Shown here piece after piece: positions 9,178 through 17,646 of a stretch of 64,000 nucleotides of DNA. Each line of letters begins with the position of its first letter. Within the stretch, counting starts at the first letter, position 1. The position numbers were made by a program, and so were the translations under genes. Below the pieces are notes generated by a model that saw nothing but the letters and a program-made list of their open reading frames with translations, did no database searches and had not been told where the DNA came from. Source of the stretch: JAGPUQ01 sp036961295 (GTDB lineage: Bacteria; Pseudomonadota; Gammaproteobacteria; Pseudomonadales; Porticoccaceae); NCBI GenBank assembly GCA_036961295.1, contig JBALVX010000001.1:62001-126000 (forward strand). The letters run 5' to 3'.

Positions 9178-11250
9178 TCAGGTGTTTGGTTTTAGCTCGA
9201 TGAGTAGCGCGCCATTTTCGACATTATCGCCGACGGCACAAAAAATATCCTGCACGGTGCCGTCTGTTTGGGCGTTGAGTTTATGGAGTAGCTTCATTGA
9301 GTCCAGTACGGCTACCGTATCGCCCGCGGTGACTGAATCGCCGACCTTGCAACACACTTCAACGACCTGACCCGGTAGGGCCGCCGTTACCCGGTGATCG
9401 CCGGAGCCGGCGTCAGATAAGGAGCCAAGCGCGAGCTGATGTTCGTCCAGCAAACGCCAGCGCTGTATTTTATCACCGTTGCTGATGATTAAGAGCTCGT
9501 CTTCAGACTGAAGGCTCAGCGTGTGAGTGTGCGCTCCTAATTCAGCATCTTCTATTTCAATCAGACAAGAGCCAGAAGCCAAACCTGTGGCAGTTGCGCT
9601 GATTTCGTGGCTAGTCTCGGGGCTGATCTCGAAGGTATGGGCTTTAGCGTGATAAGTATCACCGCTACGGCTTACCGTAACGAGGTGCTGTTGTCCGCTT
9701 TCGTCCTCCAGCGCTATTCGATTTTGGGCGGTAATACCGGCGCGCTCCAATAGACGGAAACTGCCGAGTGTTTGCCAGGGAGAAGACAATGCTGCACCAG
9801 TCGGATGTTCCCGATTTACGGTATGGGCGATGGCCGCTAGCAAGGGGGCGTCGGCAGAGACCGGCGCAGGCGTCCAACCGCCGGGGAAGCATTGCGCCAA
9901 AAACCCAGTGCTTAGCGCTTGATCGATAAATTCGGGGCGGCGCAAAATGTCGGTAACAAAAGCCAGGTTGGTGCGCGGCCCGGTAATACGAAATTGATTA
10001 AGGGCGGTGATGAGCCGGGATTTTGCCTGTGCCCGGTCGTCGCCACCGGCGATAACTTTGGCGATCATCGAGTCGTAGTAGGGGGTGATTTCAGACCCGG
10101 CCTGCACGGCGCTGTCTATGCGTACTTCAGTTTTTCCACCTGGTTCGTTACCTGGTAGTGAGCCGGGTTCTGAGTAGTGGGTAATCAGACCGGTTTGCGG
10201 CTGGTAATTATTGGCGGGGTCTTCGGCATTGATGCGGGCTTCAATGGCCCAGCCATCGCAAGGGATTTGATCTTGGGATAAGGGCAGCGCTTCACCCGCC
10301 GCGATACGAATTTGCCATTCAACTAAATCGAGGCCGGTAATGTATTCGGTAACCGGATGCTCGACTTGCAGGCGCGTGTTCATTTCTAAAAAATAAATAT
10401 CACCGCTGTTGTGATCGAGCAAAAATTCAATAGTGCCTAGCGAGTCGTAATTAATGGCCTTGGTCAGGGTAAGGGCGCTGGCATAGAGCGCTTCCCGCTG
10501 CTGGTCACTAATAAATGCAGCGGGCGCTTCTTCAATCACTTTTTGATGGTTGCGTTGAATGGAGCATTCCCGCTCATACAAATGCACGGTAGTGCCGGTT
10601 GTGTCCGCAGCTACCTGTACCTCGATATGGCGAGGTGCGGTGACCAGTTTTTCCAGCAGCATGGCGTCGTCGCCAAAACTGGCGAGGGCTTCGCGTTTGG
10701 CATCTTGCAGAGCCGCCGCGAACTCGGCGGCGCTATCGACCTGGCGCATGCCTTTGCCACCGCCACCCGCACTGGCTTTTATCATGAGTGGGTAGCCAAC
10801 CTTATCGGCTTCCAGAGCTAACGTAGTCTCGCTTTGATCCTCACCGTGATAACCGGGAATCACTGGCACGCCAGCTTGCTGGGCAATGCGTTTGGCTTCC
10901 AGCTTGGAACCCATCAAACGAATGGCTTCCCGGTTGGGGCCGACGAAAATAATGTTTTGTTTTTCGCACAGAGAAATTAACGCATCGCTTTCGGACAAAA
11001 AACCATAACCGGGATGAATGGCGTCAACTTTTGCGCGTAAGGCAACGGCGATAATCGCGTCGGCATTCAGGTAGGAAGCGGCGCTCTCTGCGAGGCCAAT
11101 ACCATAGGCTTCATCGGCGAGAGCCACGTGGGGCGCATGGCGATCGGCCTCGGAATACACAGCAACCGCGCGAATATTAAGACGGCGACAGGTGCGAATA
11201 ATACGAGCGGCAATTTCGCCGCGATTGGCTACTAATAAAGATGTAATCAT
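9178..11250 (-). CDS. Biotin-containing acyl-CoA carboxylase, biotin carboxylase subunit
   Basis: The 690-residue protein has a biotin carboxylase domain at residues 1-445, with the ATP-grasp glycine loop SAGGGGKGMR near residue 164 and EMNTRLQVEHPVTE near residue 285. A linker and a C-terminal biotinyl domain follow. The biotin-accepting lysine lies in VLDSMKLLHK near residue 654, where the common form is AMKM. It carboxylates its own biotin using ATP and bicarbonate for the partner carboxyltransferase encoded 69 bases upstream. Size and organisation match the alpha subunits of methylcrotonyl-, geranyl- and propionyl-type carboxylases. Which acyl-CoA it serves cannot be settled from sequence. 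Confidence 0.92.
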   Translation of the reverse strand: MITSLLVANRGEIAARIIRTCRRLNIRAVAVYSEADRHAPHVALADEAYGIGLAESAASYLNADAIIAVALRAKVDAIHPGYGFLSESDALISLCEKQNIIFVGPNREAIRLMGSKLEAKRIAQQAGVPVIPGYHGEDQSETTLALEADKVGYPLMIKASAGGGGKGMRQVDSAAEFAAALQDAKREALASFGDDAMLLEKLVTAPRHIEVQVAADTTGTTVHLYERECSIQRNHQKVIEEAPAAFISDQQREALYASALTLTKAINYDSLGTIEFLLDHNSGDIYFLEMNTRLQVEHPVTEYITGLDLVEWQIRIAAGEALPLSQDQIPCDGWAIEARINAEDPANNYQPQTGLITHYSEPGSLPGNEPGGKTEVRIDSAVQAGSEITPYYDSMIAKVIAGGDDRAQAKSRLITALNQFRITGPRTNLAFVTDILRRPEFIDQALSTGFLAQCFPGGWTPAPVSADAPLLAAIAHTVNREHPTGAALSSPWQTLGSFRLLERAGITAQNRIALEDESGQQHLVTVSRSGDTYHAKAHTFEISPETSHEISATATGLASGSCLIEIEDAELGAHTHTLSLQSEDELLIISNGDKIQRWRLLDEHQLALGSLSDAGSGDHRVTAALPGQVVEVCCKVGDSVTAGDTVAVLDSMKLLHKLNAQTDGTVQDIFCAVGDNVENGALLIELKPNT

Positions 11251-11318
11251 GGAATGTTTGGTCGCCTGTTTATTCGCGCTGAAAAAGTATTGGTAAGAGT
11301 CTTATTGTCATTAAGGAC

Positions 11319-12920
11319 TTACATTCTATACACGGGGGACGGCCCGGCTTCCGGCTCTCGTGTGGCGGTTAAGGCTAAACATAGGCCCATCACGTCGCGA
11401 GTTTGCGCGGGTTCGATAATGCCGTCGTCCCAAAGTCGAGAGGTGGCGTAGTAGGGGTCGCTTTGTTCCCCGTACTGGGCGCGCACGTCGTCCTCGATTT
11501 TCTGTAATTCTTCTGCACTGGCTTCGCCGTGTTTAATACTGCTGCGGCGCAATTCCAACATCACGTTACTGGCAATGTCCGCACTCATGGTGGCGCAACT
11601 GGCGGTGGGCCAGGTGAACATAAAGTGCGGACCAAAGCCGCGCCCGGCCATGCCGTAATTACCCGCGCCGTAGGAGCCGCCGACAATGACTGAAAATTTA
11701 GGTACTCGCGCGTTAGCCTGGGCGTAGACCATCTTCGCGCTGTTTTTGGCAATGCCACCGCGTTCTGCATCCGTGCCCACCATGTACCCGGTGATATTGT
11801 GCAAAAACAGCAGCGGGGTATTGCGTTGATTGCACAGCTCAATAAAATGCGCGCCCTTTAATGCCGACTCCGAAAACAGTGCGCCGTTATTACCAAGAAT
11901 CCCCACCGGATAGCCGTGAATATGTGCGGTACCGCAAACCAGGGTTTCGCCGTAGAGCGGTTTGAATTCGTGGAAGTCGCTGTCGTCCACCAGCCGGGCG
12001 ATAATTTCGCGAACATCGTAGGGGATTTTTGGATCAGCGCTGACAATACCGTTTAATTCTTCCGGGCTATAAGCGGGAGGTAAGACCGGCTGGGTGTCGG
12101 TGTGGCAGGTTTTTGGAAAATTCAGTTTGCCGATAATTTCCCGTAGCCGTGCCAATGCCTCGGGTTCGTCTTCGGCCAGATAATCGCTAACGCCGGACAC
12201 CTTGGTGTGCATTTCAGCACCGCCCAGGGTTTCGCCATCGACGTCTTCGTTGATAGCTACTTTCACAATGGAGGGGCCGCCGAGGTGAATGCGGGCGTTA
12301 CCCTTCACCATGATGTTTTCGTCGGATAAGGCGGGAATATAAGCGCCGCCCGCCGTACAGCCGCCAAATACCGCCGACAGTTGCGGCAGGCCCTGCTGAG
12401 ACATGCGGCATTGCCGGAAAAAGCTGTTGCCGAAGTGATCTTTGTCGGGGAATACCCGGTCTTGCTCCGGCAAATAAGCGCCACCGCAATCCACCAGATA
12501 AATACAGGGCAGCCGGTTTTGCTCGGCAATTTCCTGAGCGCGAACGTGTTTTTTGACCGTCTCGTGAAAAAACGAGCCGCCTTTAACCGTGGCGTCGTTG
12601 GCGATAATCATACAGTGAATACCGCAAATTTGGCCGATGCCCGTGACAATGCCCGCGGAGGGTACCTCGTTGTTGTATTGGCCGTAGGCCGCCAACGGAG
12701 ATAATTCCAAAAAAGGCGTGTGGGCATCAATCAACCGGTCGACGCGCTCTCGTGCCAGCAACTTACCGCGCTCCCGATGCCGCACAATTAACTTTTCGCG
12801 AATACCGGTGGCGGCTTCGCTCAGGCGAGAACGCAATTGGTCCGTTGATTTTTGGTATTGCTCGCTGTTGGTTTTAAACTCCGGAGAGCGGGGGTTAATC
12901 GCGGACTGAATACGACTCAT
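11319..12920 (-). CDS. Acyl-CoA carboxyltransferase (carboxylase beta subunit)
   Basis: The 533-residue protein is the partner of the biotin subunit and moves CO2 from biotin to an acyl-CoA. I chose the ATG at 12920 because AAGAGA precedes it at a good distance and the length then matches methylcrotonyl-CoA carboxylase beta. An open frame extends 46 codons further upstream, but that stretch is encoded by an intergenic tandem repeat. GGCTAGGAYIPALSDENIMV and GGSYGAGNYGMAGRGFGP are typical of the family. After the latter, where methylcrotonyl-type enzymes usually have a VMGGEQAA-like segment, this one reads ATMSADIASNVM, so substrate or active-site geometry may differ. It is first gene of the leftward operon. 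Confidence 0.9.
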   Translation of the reverse strand: MSRIQSAINPRSPEFKTNSEQYQKSTDQLRSRLSEAATGIREKLIVRHRERGKLLARERVDRLIDAHTPFLELSPLAAYGQYNNEVPSAGIVTGIGQICGIHCMIIANDATVKGGSFFHETVKKHVRAQEIAEQNRLPCIYLVDCGGAYLPEQDRVFPDKDHFGNSFFRQCRMSQQGLPQLSAVFGGCTAGGAYIPALSDENIMVKGNARIHLGGPSIVKVAINEDVDGETLGGAEMHTKVSGVSDYLAEDEPEALARLREIIGKLNFPKTCHTDTQPVLPPAYSPEELNGIVSADPKIPYDVREIIARLVDDSDFHEFKPLYGETLVCGTAHIHGYPVGILGNNGALFSESALKGAHFIELCNQRNTPLLFLHNITGYMVGTDAERGGIAKNSAKMVYAQANARVPKFSVIVGGSYGAGNYGMAGRGFGPHFMFTWPTASCATMSADIASNVMLELRRSSIKHGEASAEELQKIEDDVRAQYGEQSDPYYATSRLWDDGIIEPAQTRDVMGLCLALTATREPEAGPSPVYRM

Positions 12921-12924
12921 AGCG

Positions 12925-12969
12925 GTCTCTTTTATACGGCTCTTTTTAATACGACTCTTTATAATACGA
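12925..12969. repeat. 3 x 15-bp tandem repeat before the carboxyltransferase start
   Basis: On the minus strand, TCGTATTATAAAGAG, TCGTATTAAAAAGAG and a more divergent third unit lie head to tail, ending five bases before the ATG. The first coding bases (GAGTCGTATT after AT) resemble the unit too, so the array may run into the gene. The unit carries an AAGAG that can act as ribosome binding site. Confidence 0.75.
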
Positions 12970-13068
12970 ATGAGCGAGGGATACTGGTTTTGTTGCTTAG
13001 CTTGATAACCCCCGCGCAGGCAGCCGCTAAGGCTAACAAACTGGCAGAGTTGACGCAATTAATAGGGG

Positions 13069-13114
13069 GTAGTTGGGGGCTTAGGTAGTTGGGGATTAGA
13101 TAGCTAAATTATAG
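13069..13114. repeat. 3-copy 15/16-bp tandem repeat upstream of the carboxylase operon
   Basis: GTAGTTGGGGGCTTAG, GTAGTTGGGGATTAG and the diverged ATAGCTAAATTATAG are adjacent. The first two are nearly identical. The array lies between the SDR gene and the carboxyltransferase gene, about 150 bases before the latter. Confidence 0.65.
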
Positions 13115-13187
13115 ACAAGGAGCAATCGAGAGATCGTTGGGAAAAAAGTTCCTCAGCAGGCGTTGCCTTACCTTTGATCAGGAGACT

Positions 13188-13889
13188 TTACCAGGACTCA
13201 GTATTGGGCCGCAGGTCAACTTCAAAAGTCCATGCTGACCGATCCTGCTGCGCCAGGTGGTAGTAGGTTTCGGCAATGGCTTCGGCTTTTAAGAAGGTAT
13301 CGTCGGCTTTGTCGGGGAACATCTCCCGGGTTCGAGGTATATCGATAACGCCATCAATAATGACCAGCGCGACGTGGATGCCTTCGCTGCCTAAGGATCT
13401 GGCCAGCGATTGGGTCAAATTTCGTTGTGCCGCCTTTGCCGAGCTAAAGGCCGCAAAGTTGGCGCCGCCACGCAATGAAGCCGTTGCGCCCGTAACCAGC
13501 AGGCTACCGCCACCATTTTTTGTCATCGCCGGAACCACGGCCTGAGATACAGCCAGTAAGCCGAGGGCGTTAACCTTCCAGGCATTTTCAAAATCGTTAA
13601 AGGTCGTGTCCAGGGCGGAGGCAAATAGGCCACCTCCGGCGTTGTAAATCACCACATTTGGCGTGCCCAGCGTCTTAAGAATTTGCGCAAAAGTGGTTTT
13701 TATCGAATCGGGGTCGGATAAGTCACAGGAAAAAGGACTAATGTCTTCATTGCCCTTGGCGTAGTCCTGCATTCTCTCCAGGTTTCTGGCCAGCAGAGCG
13801 ATGCGATAGCCGGCCTTATGAAATCGTTCGCAGAACGCCAGGCCGTTTCCCGGGCCAACTCCGGCAATGATGCATAGTGGTTTTTTCAT
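13188..13889 (-). CDS. SDR-family oxidoreductase with Phe at the usual Tyr position
   Basis: The 233-residue protein has an N-terminal Rossmann motif IAGVGPGNGLAFCERF and NAGGG near residue 90, both typical of short-chain dehydrogenases. The usual catalytic YxxxK is here FSSAK, preceded by GANFAA, with VTGATAS at the catalytic Ser position. The Tyr is therefore replaced by Phe, as in a recognised atypical SDR subgroup, and ordinary alcohol dehydrogenase chemistry is doubtful. It reads leftward ahead of the carboxylase operon with a gap of about 270 bases, so it may be transcribed separately. Confidence 0.8.
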   Translation of the reverse strand: MKKPLCIIAGVGPGNGLAFCERFHKAGYRIALLARNLERMQDYAKGNEDISPFSCDLSDPDSIKTTFAQILKTLGTPNVVIYNAGGGLFASALDTTFNDFENAWKVNALGLLAVSQAVVPAMTKNGGGSLLVTGATASLRGGANFAAFSSAKAAQRNLTQSLARSLGSEGIHVALVIIDGVIDIPRTREMFPDKADDTFLKAEAIAETYYHLAQQDRSAWTFEVDLRPNTESW

Positions 13890-13997
13890 GATTGCGTACC
13901 TGCTGAAGTGTTGATCGTATTGCTAAAGTGTAGCTAGCTTTATAAATAAGTAGAAGCGCATATTTGCGGATGTGAAGTGCAAGAGCGCGGAGTGGGT

Positions 13998-14585
13998 TTA
14001 CTTAGATGTAGGTTTCCATTGAGTTCTCAGAACATAGTGCCTGTGGGTGTGTTTACTAAATACTGGCGTCCTTCGATAAAATTTACGTTTTATATGTTTG
14101 TTTTTGCTTAGTTTAAACAATGCACTCTCAAGTAATTTTATCGGGTCTTTTGTTATCTCTTCGAATTCGAACCCGGGTTTATATTTTTTAAACGCCCAGC
14201 TTAATCGTTTTAGATAGGTGGGGGACATGCTTTTTGACTGAAGGCTTTGATATGCCAGTAATACGGCCACAGACTGGTAATAGACGGAACGCTCAAAGTC
14301 ATCTATTGAGTAGTAGTAAAGCCCAGCATCGTCATAGGCTTCGATAACCGAGATCGACGGGGTGAGCGACGGTTTGTTGAGTGTGATGGCAGTTTTGACT
14401 TTACTTATTGCGAGGCCAGGGGAGTCATCCTGAAATAATTTATAGGCCTCTTTTCTCAAGGCTTCTGCCCGCAAGACGTCGGATTGTTTAACCAATTCCG
14501 CTTGTGGTTGCGTAGATACACATCCCGCTAACAATATGGTGAAAGTAAGAACCAGGTAGACTTGGGCGAAGGCGCAAATACGCAA
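13998..14585 (-). CDS. Putative lipoprotein of unknown function
   Basis: The 195-residue protein has a lipoprotein signal with lipobox LAGC (Cys22) after a hydrophobic stretch. The mature part is helical with a TPR-like pair (EALRKEAYKLFQDD and GLYYYSIDDFERSVYYQSV). The C-terminus is strongly basic and aromatic (KRKFYRRTPVFSKHTHRHY). I do not recognise a named family. It is divergent from the redoxin gene, with a three-copy 13-bp repeat in between. Its base composition appears somewhat more AT-rich than neighbours. Confidence 0.6.
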   Translation of the reverse strand: MRICAFAQVYLVLTFTILLAGCVSTQPQAELVKQSDVLRAEALRKEAYKLFQDDSPGLAISKVKTAITLNKPSLTPSISVIEAYDDAGLYYYSIDDFERSVYYQSVAVLLAYQSLQSKSMSPTYLKRLSWAFKKYKPGFEFEEITKDPIKLLESALFKLSKNKHIKRKFYRRTPVFSKHTHRHYVLRTQWKPTSK

Positions 14586-14633
14586 ACTCCCGGTGCGTGG
14601 GTCAATAGTTGCTTTTATAGTATGGGGCCTCTA

Positions 14634-14672
14634 GTGTAGTACGGCAGTGTTGTACGGTAATGTAGTGCTACC
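14634..14672. repeat. 3 x 13-bp tandem repeat between divergent lipoprotein and redoxin genes
   Basis: GTGTAGTACGGCA, GTGTTGTACGGTA and ATGTAGTGCTACC lie head to tail, 29 bases before the redoxin start and 48 bases before the lipoprotein start. The first two units are close; the third is degenerate. Confidence 0.65.
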
Positions 14673-14701
14673 GCGCTAATTTTCTAATGGTGGAGCAAGC
14701 T

Positions 14702-15592
14702 ATGAACAAAATCAAATCTCTGTTTATCGGAATTTTTCCGGTGTTCGCTATGGGTGTTAGTGCTTACGGTATCTACACCCTCGTTAACTCTGGGATAAAC
14801 TTTGTTTGGCTGGGCGCGGTGCTAATAAGTTTGCCGGTCATTCTGTTTTTCAGCCGAGCCATGATATTTAAAGATATGCCTAGAACCTCCGCACACTTCC
14901 CCTTAATAACGACGATGGCCGCGCTCGGACTAATGCTCTCCGTTTATGGTTTCGTGCAATCTGCCAGCGGGCCTGCGGATAATCCGGAGTTAATAGCGTC
15001 AAATAAACTGGGCATGATATTAGCCAGTCTCGGGTTTATAGCTTATTTACTTTACAACTTTTGGTACTCATCTCTTGGTCGTTTGCCCAATGCAGCGTTG
15101 CAGGCTGGCCAGCCATTACCGGCGTTTAGCGCATTAGGTGTCGATGGCGAAGTTGTTGATTCCAGTACATTCGAGGGTGCGCCCGCGATATTTCTGTTTT
15201 TTCGAGGTAATTGGTGTCCATTATGCATGGCTCAAATCACGGAAATAGTGGCACAGTATCGCGAACTATCAGCTTTGGGAGCAAAGGTTGTACTGCTTGC
15301 CCCTCAGCCGGAAAAGAACACACAAGCTCTCGCCGACAAATTCAATGTGCCCTTTGTGTTTTTGACCGACGAAGGTAACCGCGCTGCCCAGGCCCTGGGG
15401 ATAGTCATGGAAAATGGCTTACCCACAGGTATGGAAGTACTGGGTTACGACAAGGATACGGTGTATCCCACCGTGCTTATTGTCGATGGGGACGGCGTTA
15501 TTCTCTATAGCGATCTGACCGACAACTATCGAGTTCGGCCCGAGCCCGAAGAATTTCTTAAGGTCTTGAGGGCTAACGCGCAGGTAGCGTAA
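14702..15592 (+). CDS. Membrane-anchored AhpC/TSA-type redoxin
   Basis: The protein is 296 residues from the ATG at 14702, chosen because GGAG sits seven bases upstream. An earlier ATG at 14687 would add five residues. About four hydrophobic segments occupy residues 5-130 (SLFIGIFPVFAMGVSAYGIY and others). They are followed by a thioredoxin-fold domain with GNWCPLCMAQITEI, a CxxC variant of the peroxiredoxin/AhpC active site, then FLTDEGNRAAQALG and YPTVLIVDGDG. The redox domain should act on disulfides or peroxides at the membrane face. The fusion of four helices with a redoxin is less common than soluble peroxiredoxin. The natural partner is unknown. Confidence 0.75.
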   Translation: MNKIKSLFIGIFPVFAMGVSAYGIYTLVNSGINFVWLGAVLISLPVILFFSRAMIFKDMPRTSAHFPLITTMAALGLMLSVYGFVQSASGPADNPELIASNKLGMILASLGFIAYLLYNFWYSSLGRLPNAALQAGQPLPAFSALGVDGEVVDSSTFEGAPAIFLFFRGNWCPLCMAQITEIVAQYRELSALGAKVVLLAPQPEKNTQALADKFNVPFVFLTDEGNRAAQALGIVMENGLPTGMEVLGYDKDTVYPTVLIVDGDGVILYSDLTDNYRVRPEPEEFLKVLRANAQVA

Positions 15593-15662
15593 GAGTTCTG
15601 GCCGACGAGCTAGTAACAGAAGGAAGGCCTTAAGGACTTCTTACTATCCCTGGCCTTAATGA

Positions 15663-16325
15663 TTACAGCACGATATGCAAACCCAGCAATGCCCCCTTGG
15701 TATGAATGCTGTCTTCGGTAGCAAAGACATTAAAATGGCTGACGGTAGCAATTAAAGAGCGGGTTATCGGCCATTTTACGCCGGCAGTAAATAACACAAC
15801 GGTCACCTTATCTTTTCTGAAATCGTAAAAAGGCTCAAGTTCCGCGTAAGGGATCAGCGAGACTTTGTTAAAGCTCAGGGGATGGGACAGCTCAAATGCG
15901 GGTCGGTAGCGAAAACCCTTAATGATCTCGCCTCGGCGATACTCTAGCCGCGAGCGATGAGAGAATTCCCAGCCGTCGAGATTAACTTTATAGGTGACAG
16001 AGCCGCGAATTCGATCATCCCTGCGGTAGCCTCCACCGTCTTTTTGAGGATAATAGCCGAAATACCCCAGCTGCCACTGACGACCCGAATCGGTAGTCCT
16101 GTTCACTCCAAGATAAGAAAACCTACCCTTATAGCGTTCGTAAATATTACCGCCGGCAGCGATTACTTTATAGCCGTTATCAAACTGCTTAGAAGCGGAA
16201 ATTTGAGCAATTAACAAATCGTTAGCGTGTGCTGAGGACATTAAAGCAGTTAGCAATACCGTTATAAATACGGAGTATTTTAATAAGGACCGCACGATAA
16301 TATAAAATATATTGGGAATAGTCAT
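15663..16325 (-). CDS. DUF2490-like outer-membrane beta protein
   Basis: The 220-residue protein has a signal peptide (hydrophobic residues 10-33, ending SSAHAN). Amphipathic beta-strands follow, with FSHRSRLEYRRGE, FRYRPAFELSHP and LIPYAELEPFYDF. This pattern of Arg-rich strands and an EPFYD motif is typical of DUF2490, a small outer-membrane barrel family. The end, GALLGLHIVL, fits a final strand. Function is not established. The gene ends convergently with the redoxin gene, with about 70 bases between stops. Confidence 0.65.
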   Translation of the reverse strand: MTIPNIFYIIVRSLLKYSVFITVLLTALMSSAHANDLLIAQISASKQFDNGYKVIAAGGNIYERYKGRFSYLGVNRTTDSGRQWQLGYFGYYPQKDGGGYRRDDRIRGSVTYKVNLDGWEFSHRSRLEYRRGEIIKGFRYRPAFELSHPLSFNKVSLIPYAELEPFYDFRKDKVTVVLFTAGVKWPITRSLIATVSHFNVFATEDSIHTKGALLGLHIVL

Positions 16326-16503
16326 AACTTCTCGGTTTGGATTTTTTCAGTCGCGTAGTAGTGTGTCCTCGCCATTAGGCGCGGAAGTTATACGGGCAAT
16401 ATGTTTTTGCGTATATGTGGGTTTTCGAGGTTTGCCTGGCGTTGTTACGAGGTTGGGGTGATCACCGGACAATGACTTTTGCGGTGATAGCCGGTAGCTG
16501 AGC

Positions 16504-16567
16504 GCCGACACTGAAAAACGCCGAGGCTAAAAAACGCCGACACTAAGAAACGCCGAGGCCCAAAATA
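16504..16567. repeat. 4 x 16-bp tandem repeat with alternating subtypes
   Basis: GCCGACACTGAAAAAC, GCCGAGGCTAAAAAAC, GCCGACACTAAGAAAC and GCCGAGGCCCAAAATA are adjacent. Units 1 and 3 share ACACT, while 2 and 4 share AGGC. The array therefore looks like a 32-bp block, itself a diverged pair, that was duplicated once more. Confidence 0.85.
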
Positions 16568-16690
16568 GCGCCGCGTATTATAACAAAACCCTAGCAGGGT
16601 AAGTAAAGTTTTTAGTGCCGTTATGCTTGATTCTTGGGGGGGGAGATCGACTCCAGCCCAATCAATTGTCTCTACCGGTAGCATGGGCGG

Positions 16691-16696
16691 TATAAT
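16691..16696 (+). promoter_or_regulatory. Candidate -10 element for cvfB
   Basis: A perfect TATAAT lies 38 bases before the CvfB start codon. The best -35 candidate, TTGTCT at about 16666, gives a long 19-base spacing, so only the -10 is well supported. Confidence 0.45.
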
Positions 16697-16734
16697 GCCA
16701 GCTTCGTACAAATAGCAGCCGGTGAGATAGCGCG

Positions 16735-17589
16735 ATGATTAGTATTGGTAAGGCCTATCGGCTCGAAGTGGTGAAGACCGTCGACTTTGGTTTTTATCTC
16801 GACGCCGAAGCGCTGGGCGATGTTTTGCTGCCCCGCAAGAATGCACCGGAAGATTTGGTCGAGGGTGATTTTATCGAGGTGTTTCTGTATCTCGATTCCG
16901 AAGATCGCCCCGTGGCAACCACCCAGACCCCCGCAGCCCATGTTGGCGAGTTCGCTTATCTAAAGGTTGTGGATACGACTCCGGTAGGCGCCTTCCTGGA
17001 TTGGGGTCTGGATAAAGACGTATTAGTGCCTTTCGCTGAACAGCACAGACCTCTGGAAGTGGGTCATTATTGCCTGGTGTATTTGTACCTCGATCGTGCC
17101 GATCGTATTACCGCATCATCCAAAATCGACCATTTCCTTGACGACGACAAGCCCCATGACTTTGTCCCCCAGCAGCCGGTCGAGCTGATTATCGCCAACA
17201 GTACCGATCTGGGCTACAAAGCCATTATTAATAACAGTCATTGGGGTGTGCTTTACAAAAGCGATGTCTACCAGCGCTTGAGTTTTGGCCAGCGTATCGA
17301 CGGCTACATTAAGTATATTCGGCCCGATGGCAAAATTGATTTAAGTTTGCAAGGCGGACAGGAAACTCGCGATAAATACCAAAGTGTTATTTTGACCTAC
17401 CTGAAAGATCAAAATGGCTTTGCGGCAGTACACGACAAATCAACGCCCGCTTTGATTTCAGAACTATTTGGCATGAGTAAAGGAGCGTTTAAAAAAGCCA
17501 TTGGCGGTCTGTACAAGCAGCGACTTATTACTATCCAGAAAGATGGTATTCGCTTGCTGGACAGCGTTGATCGAGACACTAACAGTTAG
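16735..17589 (+). CDS. cvfB: CvfB family S1-domain RNA-binding protein
   Basis: The 284-residue protein belongs to the CvfB (YitL) family. It has three successive S1-like barrels, recognisable from KAYRLEVVKTVDFGFYLD, FAYLKVVDTTPVGAFLDWG and GYIKYIRPDGKIDLSL. A C-terminal winged-helix follows, with ISELFGMSKGAFKKAIGGLYKQ. Family members bind RNA and, in Staphylococcus, influence virulence gene expression; in gammaproteobacteria the role is not established. Length fits the family. It is followed 57 bases later by yehS, separated by a 14-bp repeat array, so the two may be co-transcribed. Confidence 0.9.
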   Translation: MISIGKAYRLEVVKTVDFGFYLDAEALGDVLLPRKNAPEDLVEGDFIEVFLYLDSEDRPVATTQTPAAHVGEFAYLKVVDTTPVGAFLDWGLDKDVLVPFAEQHRPLEVGHYCLVYLYLDRADRITASSKIDHFLDDDKPHDFVPQQPVELIIANSTDLGYKAIINNSHWGVLYKSDVYQRLSFGQRIDGYIKYIRPDGKIDLSLQGGQETRDKYQSVILTYLKDQNGFAAVHDKSTPALISELFGMSKGAFKKAIGGLYKQRLITIQKDGIRLLDSVDRDTNS

Positions 17590-17602
17590 CCAGTAATTCT
17601 TG

Positions 17603-17644
17603 AATCAGGAAAGTTAAATTAGAAAAGTTAAATCAGGAAAGTTA
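17603..17644. repeat. 3 x 14-bp tandem repeat that triplicates the Shine-Dalgarno sequence
   Basis: AATCAGGAAAGTTA, AATTAGAAAAGTTA and AATCAGGAAAGTTA are head to tail and end two bases before the TTG start of yehS. Units 1 and 3 are identical and contain AGGAAAG. The third copy is correctly placed as ribosome binding site. Confidence 0.9.
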
Positions 17645-17646
17645 AA

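Larger units (their letters stand above)
16326..16734. other. Intergenic region upstream of cvfB, with repeat array and promoter
   Basis: These 409 bases separate two divergent genes and contain a four-copy 16-bp array (16504-16567), a run of nine G residues near 16636-16645, and a candidate TATAAT at 16691. I see no small gene. Confidence 0.5.

Noticed and set aside
11319..13058. Upstream extension of the carboxyltransferase to 579 residues
   Set aside because: The added 46 residues are encoded by the intergenic 15-bp repeat and further non-coding DNA; the ATG at 12920 has a good ribosome binding site and gives the normal length.
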